Below are positions 1 through 11,044 of a stretch of DNA of 64,000 nt, piece by piece. Below the pieces are notes generated by a model, which saw only the letters and a program-made list of their open reading frames with translations, was not told where the DNA came from and made no database searches. This DNA is from Hexactinellida sp. DTS-2022. Its lineage: Eukaryota; Porifera; Hexactinellida. The position numbers were made by a program, and so were the translations under genes. How positions within the stretch are numbered: position 1 is the stretch's first letter; every line of letters starts with the position of its first letter. The DNA is taken from the NCBI GenBank assembly GCA_028753945.1, contig JAPNXP010000002.1, positions 1,426,001 to 1,490,000 on the forward strand. Direction: 5' to 3'.

Positions 1-1324
1 CCCACACACGGGCCGTCTTATCAGCTGATCCGCTGGCCAGCAGCTGCGGGGTAGACCTGTTCCAGGAGAGACACAGCACTGGCTTGGTGTGTCTCTTCTT
101 AGACAGCTTCTTGCTGCCGGAGCTCTTCTTCCGCTTCCCCAGCACGACATACGGCTCTATGCCGTCCACCAGGTCCAGGTCCCACAGCTCTATCTCCGGC
201 TCCAGCGTGCCGACTGCCACCAGGGACACGCTCTCCCCCTGCTGCTCCAGCCGCACCAGCTCTATGCACAGGGGGTGTGCGTTGAGCATTATCTCGTGGT
301 GGCAGTACTGGTCCTGCGTAGACTCGTTGTACACGAATACCTCCACGAGGCTGTACTCCTCGTCCGCCCTGCCCACCAGCAGCAAGTTGTCTGTCGGGTC
401 GATGCTGAAGTCCTGGCTGGAGCTGCCACTTACGTTGTCTAGAGTTATGTAGGGGTCCTGACTGGGGTTCGAGTAGCAGCTGAGCCCCTGTATGCTAGCC
501 CCCATCAGCTCCAGGCCCTGTGCGTCATCATCGTACTTGTCCAGCTGATACAGCTTCTCTATGCTGTCTCCCGTCATTCCGTCTGTGTCTTCATCCACAG
601 CCATAGCAGACGCTCCTTCTACAGAACGGAATTGTAATGTTATCAAATGCGGTAGATTATATCGGTCAGTGACGCACAATTTCGGACCGCCCTTTCATCG
701 GTTTAGTTCGATTCATCTGCTAGGGTTGTGAATATGTTTAATTTGCATTTATTATATGGACCTCGACAAAAATCCGTTGGGTATCTATACCGTATTTCCT
801 AATAAATCCCGGGGCGGAGACGTGAGAGACTGATGTGTACATATTAAAACATTTTTGGGCCGAATATTCAACGAATTGCCTTACTAGCTATAATTTCGTA
901 CAGTCAAGTCTTGCTTATTGTAAACCTTTTTTCGTCTGCTTAATATGAAAAGCTTTTTTATTAGAACAAGCCCTATGGTCCCAATTTAGCAGCTTACATA
1001 GTACGGTTTGTATTAAATTGAGTTCGCTTATTATGAAGTCTCTCTATTATGATCACATTTTGGTCCCTTGAATGTTCATAATAAACCTGACTGTAGTTGT
1101 ATTTAGAGAAAATGGCGAGGTATGGGCTCTTACATACCGTTATGTTTGGAGGTATCTTGTACTTGTATGTTGTCAATGAGGCTATCCTCGTTAGCATTAT
1201 CGTTACTATTGTCTTGATGCTGCAGGAGTTCTTCTATCTGCGATTCGTCCAGCCTGATACGATCTGGCAGAGACCGGGCAACTCCCTTTTGTACCCATGT
1301 GACGGAGGATATGAGAGTTGGCAT
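1..1324 (-). CDS. PWP1: PWP1-like WD40 protein, N-terminal part (3' end beyond window)
   Basis: PWP1 is a nucleolar WD40 protein that supports ribosome biogenesis and rRNA transcription. Two exons are visible. Exon 1 (1324-1138) gives the N-terminus with SSVTWVQKGVA and PDRIRLDESQIEELL, which resembles the VTCVAWVRCGVA...PDKVEL start of animal PWP1. A GTATGT donor (1137-1132) and an AG acceptor (620-619) remove a 518-bp intron in phase 1, and exon 2 continues from 618 off the window edge. Exon 2 carries the acidic LDKYDDD block, the SQDPYITLDN block, EIELWDLDLVDGIEPYVVLG, a lysine-rich linker and then a WD repeat ending SADKTARVW. The intron contains a MITE. The start is the first ATG, 98 bp past the upstream NHL gene's stop. 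Seen: both exons and splice sites. Known: the family role. Confidence 0.88.
901..1093. mobile_element. TA-target MITE inside the PWP1 intron
   Basis: Terminal inverted repeats begin CAGTCAAGTCTTGCTTATTG on the left and end ATAATAAACCTGACTG on the right, each bordered by TA (899-900 and 1094-1095). The same family occurs at 61165-62926, where its ends read TACAGTTAGGTTC and CAGACCTGACTGTA. It is non-coding. The TA target suggests a Tc1/mariner-type non-autonomous element. Confidence 0.75.
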
Positions 1325-1422
1325 ATATCCTAACTACTGAATACCAACATAAGTATGTAAGTAAACTGCCACATACAATAAATAAATGCAATACATAAAA
1401 GCACAAATGGAAATTATTTAAT

Positions 1423-2385
1423 TTAAGATTGATCATTAATTCTGAATTTTAGAAAGGTTATTGGCTTTCCTTCTCCACCACTCATTCCTATAACATCCAT
1501 TGTGTGCCAATTAACCACAACTCCAGGATGGAATGTAGTACCATAATTAAACTTATTATCGAATGATTTCAGAATGTGTCCTCTCTTCGACACAAACTTG
1601 ATAGCGTGTAGACTGCTGACTACATAGTTTGAGTTGGGCGTCACATCAAAGAAATGCACTAGTATAAGCTGGTCTAGCAGGATTAGCTTCAACAACTCTT
1701 CTTGCTGGGAGTACACCTTCAGAACCATCCTATCAGCAAACGCAGTCTTCTTTGGCATGGCATACATATCAAGTATTATAATATTATCTCCATGTATTTT
1801 GATGTCTAGTGGTTGTATTAACGTAGAACGAGCGAATTCAAAGTGTCCGTAGTCACTGTGTGTTAATACGAATATTCTGTGGTTCGACTGGTCACAAATA
1901 TAAATATCGCCAGATTCGTCGACTGTTAATCCGCTTATGAACGATAGATTAGTTATAGCGATCTTCGTGTGTATAAATGAACATTTGCTTACGCGGTCTC
2001 CGGCCAATGTAAACACTGATAGAGCAGACGAGTAGTGCTCTGTTACATAAACTCTATCATTTCTAATACAGATGCCCCAGGGGTAGTGAAGGTAGTGTTT
2101 TTTTCCGCCGAAAAAACTGAAAAGTCGGTCGAACTTGGATGAGAATACTCTGACACAGTGAGCGGATTCATCGCATATGTACAGGTTGGAGTTAATAGGA
2201 TCGAGGGCGAATCCTTTGGTTTTTAATTCTACCACAGAATTGCTATATTCTAACACAACAAAGTCCTCGTAAACACTTGTTCGTATCTGGGAGTTTCTGT
2301 GTGGGGAGGTATCGGGCCGAATAATTGGAGGACTGAGACTACCTTGTGGGCTGCGATTTCCCATCTTTCCAGAATTAAAGCACAC
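1423..2385 (-). CDS. NHL-repeat beta-propeller protein
   Basis: This is a 320-residue single-exon reading frame. At least three NHL repeats are visible: GFALDPINSNLYICDESAHC (about 75-100), PWGICIRNDRVYVTEH (about 102-128) and ISGLTVDESGDIYICDQSNH (about 150-172), each followed by a VRVF or RIFVL strand. There is no RING, B-box or transmembrane segment, so it is not a TRIM-NHL protein as read; such modules could lie on unseen upstream exons. The first 45 residues are Ser/Pro-rich and probably disordered. It lies just upstream of PWP1 on the same strand, and I found no AATAAA on the minus strand in the 98-bp gap. Function is unknown beyond a protein- or RNA-binding propeller. Confidence 0.75.
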   Translation of the reverse strand: MCFNSGKMGNRSPQGSLSPPIIRPDTSPHRNSQIRTSVYEDFVVLEYSNSVVELKTKGFALDPINSNLYICDESAHCVRVFSSKFDRLFSFFGGKKHYLHYPWGICIRNDRVYVTEHYSSALSVFTLAGDRVSKCSFIHTKIAITNLSFISGLTVDESGDIYICDQSNHRIFVLTHSDYGHFEFARSTLIQPLDIKIHGDNIIILDMYAMPKKTAFADRMVLKVYSQQEELLKLILLDQLILVHFFDVTPNSNYVVSSLHAIKFVSKRGHILKSFDNKFNYGTTFHPGVVVNWHTMDVIGMSGGEGKPITFLKFRINDQS

Positions 2386-2777
2386 AAATACGTGATTATA
2401 CTATAATGTAGGAGTATTCCATTAAATTTACTTATTGTAGTTCAATTGATTTCGATTAATTAAATCACAAGTAAGGCAATAACCAGCTTAAGATTAGACA
2501 TATTATTGTGGTAATTTGAGTATACTTACATAATTCTTACTTAAACTAATCCATAGCTCAAACTCAATAGTGTATGCCACCAATAGATTAAATTTAAAAG
2601 GCATGTTCTGTGGCTGATCTTTATGTATATAAAGTATAGAATCATCTATACTAAATATGTCTACATTCGAGAGTCTGCAGCAGACCGGCTATTTACAGAG
2701 TACGAGCAGAAACTCAAACTGAGAGAGACAACTTCAACTGAGATGAGATAGGGCTGGGGAGTATAGAAGACATAGGT
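2386..2777. other. AT-rich intergenic, no gene seen
   Basis: This is AT-rich sequence upstream of the NHL gene, so it should hold that gene's promoter. I see no convincing reading frame or repeat boundary. Confidence 0.5.
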
Positions 2778-3111
2778 GCATTATACGATTATACGTTATA
2801 CGTTCGGGGAGCGTATAATGGACCATATATACGTTAAAATCGTTATACGTTATACGTTGTATGATGATTATACGTTAACGTATGATGCACAGGCGTAGCA
2901 CGCGGTCCGGCAGGTCCGGCTTTGGCCGGACCACTTTTCTTTTCTTGTACTATATTATATAGGAGGGTCCGGCTTTAGCCGGACCACTTTAACTGTTGGG
3001 CCGGAGCTTTTTCAGAGCCGTGCGACGCCCCTGCGAGATGGCATTATACGTTCACCTATCGTATAATGGTACCATACATACGTATATACGTTATACGTTA
3101 CGTATAATGCA
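2778..3111. mobile_element. 334-bp MITE with TATACG-rich inverted ends
   Basis: The left end reads GCATTATACGATTATACGTT and the right end is its inverse, ending ACGTATAATGC. The interior has several TTATACGTTATACG iterations and two GC-rich stem-loops built on GTCCGG-CTTT-GCCGGACC (about 2927 and 2968). No coding capacity. I could not define a target-site duplication. Confidence 0.6.
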
Positions 3112-3789
3112 ACTATGATAGAAGAGATGTCAATGGGTTTGAATTGGAATGAATACACTCGATAGTGAAGAAGCATCCCTACTGCCAGTAGAACTACGCG
3201 CGTTATTTAATATCGCTATCTAATTATGATACAGCAGTATGTTGACATTGTGAGGGAAAGTGAGCTCCTTCGTTGAACTGTTAAAATGAGATGTGCAAAA
3301 CAAATTTTCTAAATTATGAAGATTATGCAAACTTTGCGAAAATGTTGTTAGAAATGAGCAAAGAATTCGACAAGTTAATTTCATACGAGTTGTACTTGTT
3401 CGCCTCTCAAAGAGATTAACAATGCAATTCTATCCTCTGTCTCTTCACAGGATCTCCCTATCCTTGTCCAGATGTTCTCATTATCAGGAGAATAAATACG
3501 CTCCGTACAGGAATAGGATAGTGGGAGCTTATTAATAAGTTATCACTTTAGCAACTCTTTTAATGATGTCTTAGAAAAAATAAAGATTTTTATATCAAAC
3601 TTCTGGGGCAATGCTATAAAGGGGTTTGATTATGATAATCAAGTCGTCGAATCGTTTTCTGATAAGGGATTTGGATTTGGGAAAATATTCCACCTGACTG
3701 GAATATTCATAGAAAGTTTAGGATTAAATACTATCTGTGATATGAAAGAGGACAATTGTCTACAGATATTGTAAACTTCTCCTAACAAT
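3112..3789. other. Intergenic, nothing recognised
   Basis: AT-rich sequence without a reading frame, inverted repeat or tandem repeat that I can support. Confidence 0.4.
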
Positions 3790-4252
3790 GGTCCCTCATT
3801 ACTTTATTTCCAAATGACATTATAGGTCAACAAGTATGCTGATTTAGAATTTCTAGTATGAATATTTGTTGTTGTTGTTTACACATAGATAAAAAATTAA
3901 AGAAAATTCAAAATCAACCTAGAAGTTAGCTTTCGACGGGTAATATAGGTAGACAAGTTTGCTGAACAATAATTTTGCATTTATAAATTTCTAATATGAA
4001 TATTTGTTGTTGTTGTTGTTGTTTACACAAATAGGTAAACAAATTAATGAAAATTCAAAATAAACCGACAAGTTAGCTTTCAACGGGTATTATAGGTAAA
4101 CAAGTTAAAACTATGGAAAATGGTAGAAAGGGATGTATATAACATCCTCCATGAAGGAAAGGGTGAGGAGTAAGGCCGGATAGCCGCCGTTAACTTGAGG
4201 TGCGTAGCACCGATCCGTCGCAAAGCGACCGAGGCCGAAGGGTTCGTTTCTT
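3790..4252. repeat. Interspersed repeat ending in a hairpin cluster (copy 1)
   Basis: Two tandem half-units share GTTGTTGTTTACACA and TATAGGTAAACAAGT motifs (about 3830-3910 and 3955-4115). At 4173-4252 follows a run of small stem-loops: GGCCGGATAGCCGCC, GTGCGTAGCAC, GTCGCAAAGCGAC, then CGAGGCCGAAGGGTTCGT. The same order recurs inverted at 26200-27060 and in part at 9225-9352 and 6415-6600. No coding sequence. Confidence 0.65.
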
Positions 4253-4329
4253 GTAAATTTGGAGGATATTTATATACAGTATGTAGAATTAAATATACTT
4301 AAGTAGCAAGTTGGGCATACGTATAATGG

Positions 4330-5560
4330 TTAATAAAATTTCCGAGTTTGAGAGAAATACAAACTAAACAATCTGAGTTGAGTTGCTGGATCAAGGAAGG
4401 ACATTAACTTGCTTAAGTAGCTGCTCTCCTTCTCAAGCATCAAAGATGGAATTTCAAATTCAATTACTCTTCCTTTGTCTAAGACAATAATTATATCTGA
4501 GTCCAGGATAGTCTCGATCCTATGTGCTATTATAAGCACAGTACATTCGCTGAAGAGAGTCTTTATCGCTCGCTGTACTAGCGCATCTGTGTGGATGTCA
4601 ACATTCGCTGTTGCCTCATCAATCAGGATACTCTGTTCTTCCTGAGAAAAGCAGCTAGACACAACAGCTGCCGCTCTCCAGTGGAGAAGTTACAGCCATC
4701 TTGCAGCACTGCGCATCAGCTGATCAGGCAGAGACGCCACCATTTGATTGAGATGACACATTCCAATTGCCTCCCATATCTCCACAGAGCTATACTCATC
4801 AAACGGATCCAGGTTGAAGCGGAGAGTTCCCGAGAAGAGAACAGGCTCCAGTCTCTTTCTGTGTGAGTACAGATCTAGCTGCGAGATGTCCTCTCCGCCA
4901 ATGAGAATGCAGCCCTCGCATAGCTCACTCATTCTACACAGAGCGTTTAAGAGAGGACTCACCCGCTCCGGTCCTGCCAATAACTCCTATCTTCTCGCCA
5001 GCTGGCACGTGGAGAGACACGTTGAGGAGCGAGTAGGGAAGATCCTCTGAGTATCTGAATGATACGTTGAGTAACTCAATGTCTTCTCCCCTCACAGAGG
5101 AGTTAAGAAGGGATATGTGATTAGGTTTATAGGTTAAACATGTCTTCTCAATTTCTAGTTTACAGTACTTTAGGAGTAAATCTGTAGATACCATAAGGAT
5201 ATCTACATCTCCGCTGAACCTTACTAAGTAGTGAAAAGAGGAGGGAATGGTGAGGAGTAACGGTAGAGAGAACACGATTAGACATTCCATCCAAATAGGT
5301 GGGTGGCCAATGCTAGAAAGATACCTGCAATAGCAATGAATACTGCCAACACATCAAGTCGTACTTCAAACTATTTCGTACAGGCTATATAATGGTACCA
5401 TGCAGATGAAGGTAGGTCTTGAAAGCAAATAAAATCTTTAACAACTCTCTGCTGGATACTAAGAGCTCGTATGGTGGAGAGCCAGAGCAGAGAGAGAGAA
5501 ACGTGGGAGTATAGGGAACTCCGGGCTACGCTTTCAAGCCTCTTAATTGTCACAACGTAT
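4330..5560 (-). pseudogene. ABCC (MRP4-like) transporter, C-terminal half, broken
   Basis: This is a relic of TMD2 plus NBD2 of an ABCC exporter, spread over several frames. In order on the minus strand: an IKRLESVARS...LSTIRA loop typical of MRP TMD2 (5553-5371); FEVRLDVLAVF (about 5370-5340); a Walker A site reading GRTGAGESS, where the essential lysine is replaced by glutamate; a frame change near 4960; DPVLFSGT-type sequence with part of the Q-loop lost, then FNLDPFDEY; a stop near 4690; an FSTGERQLLCLA signature; another frame change near 4660; Walker B/D-loop ILIDEATANVD; and the H-loop AHR. The ATANVD spelling is typical of the MRP4 group. At least three frame changes plus the Walker A loss make it non-functional. 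The upstream half was not found. Confidence 0.8.
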
Positions 5561-5691
5561 TATTTCGTAACATACGGCGTACGGCGTACGGCGTACCGTA
5601 CGACCGTGCTGACACTTTCTCAGTTGTCATGGAAAAGTATATTTCCTCAAATGAGCCATAACTCAAACACTTCCAATGTAATGTAATCTAG

Positions 5692-6372
5692 CAGGGTTGC
5701 CAACCCAATCGAGCTAAATTTTGGCAATCGATGTCGATAACCAATCCAATCGATAATCGATAAAAATCATCGATTGTTTAGCGATTATTTATGATTATTT
5801 GTCAATTTCTATCGATTATTTATAGATTTTCTATCTATTATTTATCGACTACCAAATTATAGGAAATTAACGCGCATGTAATTAACGCGAAGGAAATTAA
5901 CGCTCCATGAAATTAACGCTAATTGGAGCTGAACATTTTCAAATACATTAAATTAACGCGAATATATTTTATAAAAAAATTTCATGATTATTAATCTCCT
6001 GATTGAATACTATTATTGTGCCCAAATAGGCTTCCAATCTACTTGATAGACAAGGTATATCCTTTCAAACTAGTTGCACATCTGAAAATATGTAGCTCGG
6101 AAGTTTGTCATTCATTATACTTTAGCTAAATACGCAGCAGGAAATTAAAGTCATGGAAATTAACGCTCCATGAAATTAACGCGATTTGGAGAAATTCGCG
6201 TTAATTTCATGGCGCGTTAATTTCCTATAATAAGGTATTTATCGGTTACTTGTTGATTTTCTATCATTAAATTTATAGATTATTTATAAACTATTTGTCA
6301 TTTTCCAAACGATACAAAATTCAGCAATCGATAATCGATAAGTTCTCTCGATTGGATTGGATTGGCAACCCT
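5692..6372. mobile_element. MITE with CAGGGTTGCCAA ends, interrupted by a second MITE
   Basis: The left end is CAGGGTTGCCAACCCAATCG and the right end is the imperfect inverse (CGATTGGATTGGATTGGCAA then CCCT). The interior is rich in ATCGAT words. The 5867-6230 stretch is a separate insertion. A related one-ended copy sits in the TRP gene intron at 42331. Confidence 0.65.
5867..6230. mobile_element. Nested MITE, TTATAGGAAATTAACGCG ends
   Basis: Near-perfect terminal inverted repeats: TTATAGGAAATTAACGCGC on the left and GCGCGTTAATTTCCTATAA on the right. Further internal copies of GAAATTAACGC lie in both orientations (5885-5920, 5952, 6140-6200). It is inserted in the larger MITE that surrounds it. 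Confidence 0.7.
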
Positions 6373-6414
6373 ATAAACTAGAAACCGAAACCGCAAATAT
6401 AATTAAGACATATA

Positions 6415-7330
6415 CTAACTTCCAAATGTTATTATAGGTAAAAGAAGTATGCTGATTTCGAATTTCGCATTTATAATTTCTCATATGAATATTTATTGTT
6501 GTTGTTACAAAAATAGGTAGACAAATTCATGAAAATTCAGAATGAACCTAAAGGCTTGCTTCCAACGGGTATTATAAGTAAACAAGTAGATATACTGAAT
6601 ACGAATCCAATTTTTTCACATTTTTAATGTAAATATTTATTGTCTATTGAAAAAGCGAGATCGAAGGGGTCGTAGGTAGGAATCATTATATTAAAAGATT
6701 TTTAGATTTGGGAATTTTTGACCAACCCATAGTAGAGCAAAGTAACGATGTTAGGAATATTTGTACAAACAAAATAGGTATCTGTATATTAAAAGCGGAA
6801 TTGTGGGTGTTTGTTTGTGTGTGTGTGTGTGTGTGTTTGTCCAGAATTAATTGGAAAGACTACAAGTCCCAGAAAGCTGAAAATTTGTGCATAGGGGTAA
6901 TTTTGTACTGCGACAACGATCTATTGGTTTTCTAAGCGAAATAACGGGATTATGACGTCACGGTTGCAAAAAACAGATATTTTGTACTAGCTTTCCAATT
7001 TTGCTCCGATCTGTAGAAAATTCAAATCATTAGACGTACACTAAATTTCTACACCTGATAGCAGTTCACGAATTCCCATTTTACTTCTGATTGTGACACA
7101 GTTAATTAATTAGTCCCTGCACTAATCAACCATAAATAGTGTATCGTACCAACACAGGTATAGCAAAGTGCAAGTGTGTGTTTGTGTGTGTGTTTGTCCA
7201 GAATTAATAGGAAAGACTACGAGTCCTAGAAAGCTGAAAATTGGCATACAGGGGTAATTTTACACGCTGACAACGATCTATTGGTTTTCTAAGCGAAATA
7301 ACGGGATTATGACGTCATAAACGCACATAT
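6415..7330. repeat. Interspersed repeat copy 2 plus a twice-repeated 130-bp unit
   Basis: The stretch 6415-6600 matches the GTTGTTGTT/TATAAGTAAACAAG repeat of 3790-4140. At 6838-6960 and 7196-7320 a unit recurs that contains GTCCAGAATTAATTGGAAAG, AAAGCTGAAAATT, CGACAACGATCTATTGG and GGGATTATGACGTCA. Each copy is preceded by a (TG)n tract (6806-6840 and 7173-7197). Non-coding. Confidence 0.6.
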
Positions 7331-9224
7331 TTGGGGATAACTCATTCAGTTTTTATTCGATTCGCCCACAATTTTCGATAATAACACAACATGCAATGAG
7401 ACACACGTATACCAATTTATGGGAATGTGACGTCACGTAGGAACTAATTTGGATTCAGCTCTTACATTTTTGGTTCAATCGACAAATAATTTTGTCACAT
7501 AATAAAACAGAATGTATTGCATGTCTCTAGAAATTTTTATAATTCTCGCACTTAATCTGCGCCAGGCAATAACAAAAATGTAACCTCCTATTGCTGCATC
7601 ATTGCATATATTGAGGTTTGATGATTTAATCTTCACCTACATTATTTCCGAAATTACATACTTGATTAATCCAGTTTGGCTTCCATCAGTTTATTTCTAT
7701 TCGTGATGTATTTAGCTTACGTCAATGACATAACGTCACATAAGTATGCATAATATTACTATCAATCTGATTTGTTTGTTAACAAAGAATGCGCTAAGAG
7801 TCTCGAATGCATTATTTATTTATTACACCTATATTGGCTTCTATAATAAGACTATCAATGGAACCTAGGATTTCTACTAGAAATGAATTAAGGTTGCTCT
7901 GTATTGATATTTAGGCATATATGGTGAATCTCAGAATTGCATAATTTACTACTAGGAATACTCTAGATGATGTAGAGATTGACTTCTACGATTTTTTTTT
8001 TCTTAATTTTCAATAAATGATGGTGTTTTTTAATAAAATATGACGTAATCTCCCAAATATAGAAATTTTTCAAAATTGTTGAATCTTTTTGAAATTTTCA
8101 ACATATTATTAGAAGACTATTTCTTCGCAGTAATAGTCTTTATTTTAATTAATTTGCAGAAGAAACGATCCTATTACGTCATTTCTAAATTCGAATTTTT
8201 TTCCAAAAAGACACTTTGGGCATAAAAATCTAAAAAATTTAATTTTTATCTTAGGAAGTCAAACTTTTTTTTAAAATGCTCAGTATATGTAGGCGCATGT
8301 TTTCAATCGCGGTTGTAAGGGCATTATAATACAAAAAAATTGAATTAGTAAACTTTTAATGCAAAAAAGTGGGATTTTTTTGACCAATTTCACAAAAATG
8401 ACAATAACATAGAGTAGATTAATGAAAAAGCACATTTAGGTCTGATTGAAAACATTGAGTATTGACTCAGGTATAATTTATAATTGACATGTTTCGGGCT
8501 AAAAACTAAAATAAAAATTTTATGTAATTCTTTGGCTAGTATGGATTAGGCCTATATTGACATTGTCTAGTTCATAACTAAGGATATATACATAGTAGAA
8601 CTCTAATATTTTCAGGGATATCTTAGATATATTAGTACTATCCAAAAACGCAATAAAAACATTAGGTCGTCGGGTGTCAAAATATCAGTACAGAGCACCC
8701 TTAAGTTAAGTTATCTAAGATTTTGGTTCTGCCTAACGATGGGATTTATTATGTTAATTATTGCTATCAATTAAATTAAATAATTCACTAACCCAGCTCC
8801 TGCAAAATGAATTGTTTATGGTGAGATGTATAAATGTTTATTACTATTAAATCAAATATTTTGCAACTCCTCTTTAAACCATTATAGGGTAGAGATTACA
8901 CCCAAAGTTAGTAAATTACTTTGCAATACAATTTACTGAAATAATTAATTGCGTATAATTTACCAACCACATGTCTCAATTTAATTGAGCTAACAAGCTA
9001 ACCTTTAATATAGCTGAACGAGCTACCCTTAAGAACTATTGAGCTATTAATTAACTAATAATTAATAACTATTGAGCAATGAGAATAACTTACTCAACAT
9101 AATTCCCCAAACAAATTACAGTAATCACAACCCAAAATGAATTTTAGGCACGCGTTATTAAGTCACAGTGTGTAATTCACTAGCCACAGGTGAACTCATT
9201 AGTAATATTATAGCATTTTGGGAA
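7331..9224. other. 1.9-kb AT-rich intergenic, nothing recognised
   Basis: Very AT-rich, with no frame of meaningful length and no clear terminal inverted repeats. It may be old decayed repeat. Confidence 0.4.
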
Positions 9225-9352
9225 GGGAAAGGCCGCGAAGCGGCCGTTAATTGTATCGCGTAGTGCCTAACACGAACGAACAAAAGTCGCGAAGCGACTT
9301 TTGTGAGAGAGTGATCCGTCGCGAAGCGACCGAGACCGAAGGGCTCGTATAG
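9225..9352. repeat. Hairpin cluster with GCGAAGC loops
   Basis: Three strong stem-loops share the core GCGAAGC: GGCCGCGAAGCGGCC (9230-9244), AAAAGTCGCGAAGCGACTTTT (9282-9302, written here as stem AAAAGTCGC and loop GAA) and GTCGCGAAGCGAC (9317-9329). The conserved tail CGAGACCGAAGGGCTCGTAT follows. Related clusters occur at 4173-4252 and 26205-26475. Confidence 0.7.
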
Positions 9353-9692
9353 TATAAACGCAATCCCATGTCTATTTCTATTCATTCTAACATTATAGGG
9401 TTATTCGTTCGTATCGAGGCTTCAGGATCACAATAACTAGTTTGCTTTCCCTCTTTAACATTTTCGAAAGGACGATCACATGCCACGAATGAATTTCACT
9501 AGATTTTGATTCCTGACATTTTTACGATTACAATTCAAACACATATTACATATAATTTAACCGCCCAAAGAGGTCCTTTGTGAAAGAGGTCCCAAAAAAG
9601 GTCATTCATTTTTCATAAGTGCGATTACCTAAGGAAAATCTTTGGATAGTGATAATCCATTTGAGTAAAGACTAAAGAGGATAGGATAATTT
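9353..9692. other. Intergenic, nothing recognised
   Basis: AT-rich spacer between the hairpin cluster and a decayed reading frame. Confidence 0.35.
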
Positions 9693-10970
9693 TCACCAAT
9701 TCAAATTTTCCTCAAAATAATTCTGATTTTTTAAAATGAAATCCTCCAATGCATCGTTATCGTAGGAATGATGTTTAATTTCAAAATATAAATCGGTCGA
9801 CTTCATATAATTAGAAGCTTTTATCAATTGATTATTACAACAAAATCTGTTCCCGACTGTTGAATTGGAAGGGTTATTATTTGGCTTGGCTACTTTTAAC
9901 TCGGATAAGATTTCAGCTACATTGATAGAGAAAACAATATCCAAACTGCATGTTGGTATTTCGCCTTTTTCAAACAGAGATAGAGTATCACATGTGTCGC
10001 ATACAAACATCAATTTGGCTAGATTTAATACCACAAGGAATTAGTAAAGTCTGAATTTCAACAATAGAAAGCTGTAAAAAATTGCAATCATCTAAATTGC
10101 AATCATCTTCAAAATAAGGAAGGAAACTATGATGTTAGTGCGATCTTTCGAGAATTCAAATGAAACTAACAAATGTTTATTCACGTAGATAGCGCAATCG
10201 AATCTTACATGTGATGGCGATAGATTCTTGTCTTTATTTTCTTCCAAGCATTTTGAGATAAGTGTAAAGTAGAGGGAAGCAGGAAGAAACTCAAGAAAGC
10301 CATCTGGAAAGAATATTAAAAAAGTTAAAATAACCTTCAACTTTTCGAATATTTGTCCTGGAGCCTTTGCTTCAGTTCGTCCAGAGGTCCAATGGTTAAA
10401 TAAGGAACCTAGTTCTTCATTTCGTATTAGAATGCCATAACTGAGAAGTAGGCTAAGAAGATGTTCTTTTAAAGTAGTCAATTTGATATTTGCCAGAATA
10501 ATTTCAAACAGACTATAAGAGAGTTGGTCCTTTTCATTCAAATTCAATTCTGTGACATGGATCGTGTACGGAAGTTTTCGTTTCTCATTCTTGTCAAATT
10601 GTGGAAAAAGAATACAGTGTATGAGGTCTAGCAACTTTTGAATATCAATAATAATCTTGTCTTGTTTGTAGAAGAAAAATCCGATATCATTGAAAAAATG
10701 CAAGAAGTCATCTAATTTATCTGAACATTTAAAATTGTTAGCCAACGACTGAACATATGATTTATCAATAATCGGTTGATCATTCCGCAATATATCGTTT
10801 GCTAAATTTAACAATTTGATTGGGATAGGTTCTTTAAAAGCTACTTTATCTGACAACTGTTTGATTGTAGCTTTTAATTTCGATATAATTTGAAAATGAG
10901 GAGAATCTGATTTACAACTCAGTATAAACATTTCATCCTCATGAACGAGACTAAATGAAAAAATTGTAAA
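9693..10970 (-). pseudogene. Decayed ROCO/COR-like domain fragment
   Basis: Two frames on the minus strand (10970-10092, then 10034-9693) read as one continuous domain broken near 10090-10040. The first has FLHFFNDIGFFFY followed by IIDIQKLLDLIHCILFPQ, the pattern of the COR domain's winged helix after a Roc GTPase (FLH-GxxLYF...ILDPQWL). Later comes FFPDGFLEFLPASLYFTLI, similar to the PxGFFxxLIxRLL strand-helix of the same region. The second frame has a Cys pair, FVCDTCD. No Roc P-loop lies upstream: the frame ends within about 40 codons and a hAT insertion follows. Large ROCO families are common in sponges and cnidarians. Identity is tentative; that it is broken is clearer. Confidence 0.35.
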
Positions 10971-11044
10971 TATGTCTCAGGACCCCCGTTTTCGATCTCT
11001 TCTCATTTCTATCGTCTCTATGACGTTCTTCTATCTTACTATCC

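Noticed and set aside
84..452. Two overlapping plus-strand frames at the window start
   Set aside because: They lie opposite PWP1 exon 2, which has clear homology and splice sites.
6806..6840. (TG)n tract as a possible Z-DNA regulatory site
   Set aside because: A simple microsatellite next to a repeat copy. Nothing ties it to a gene.
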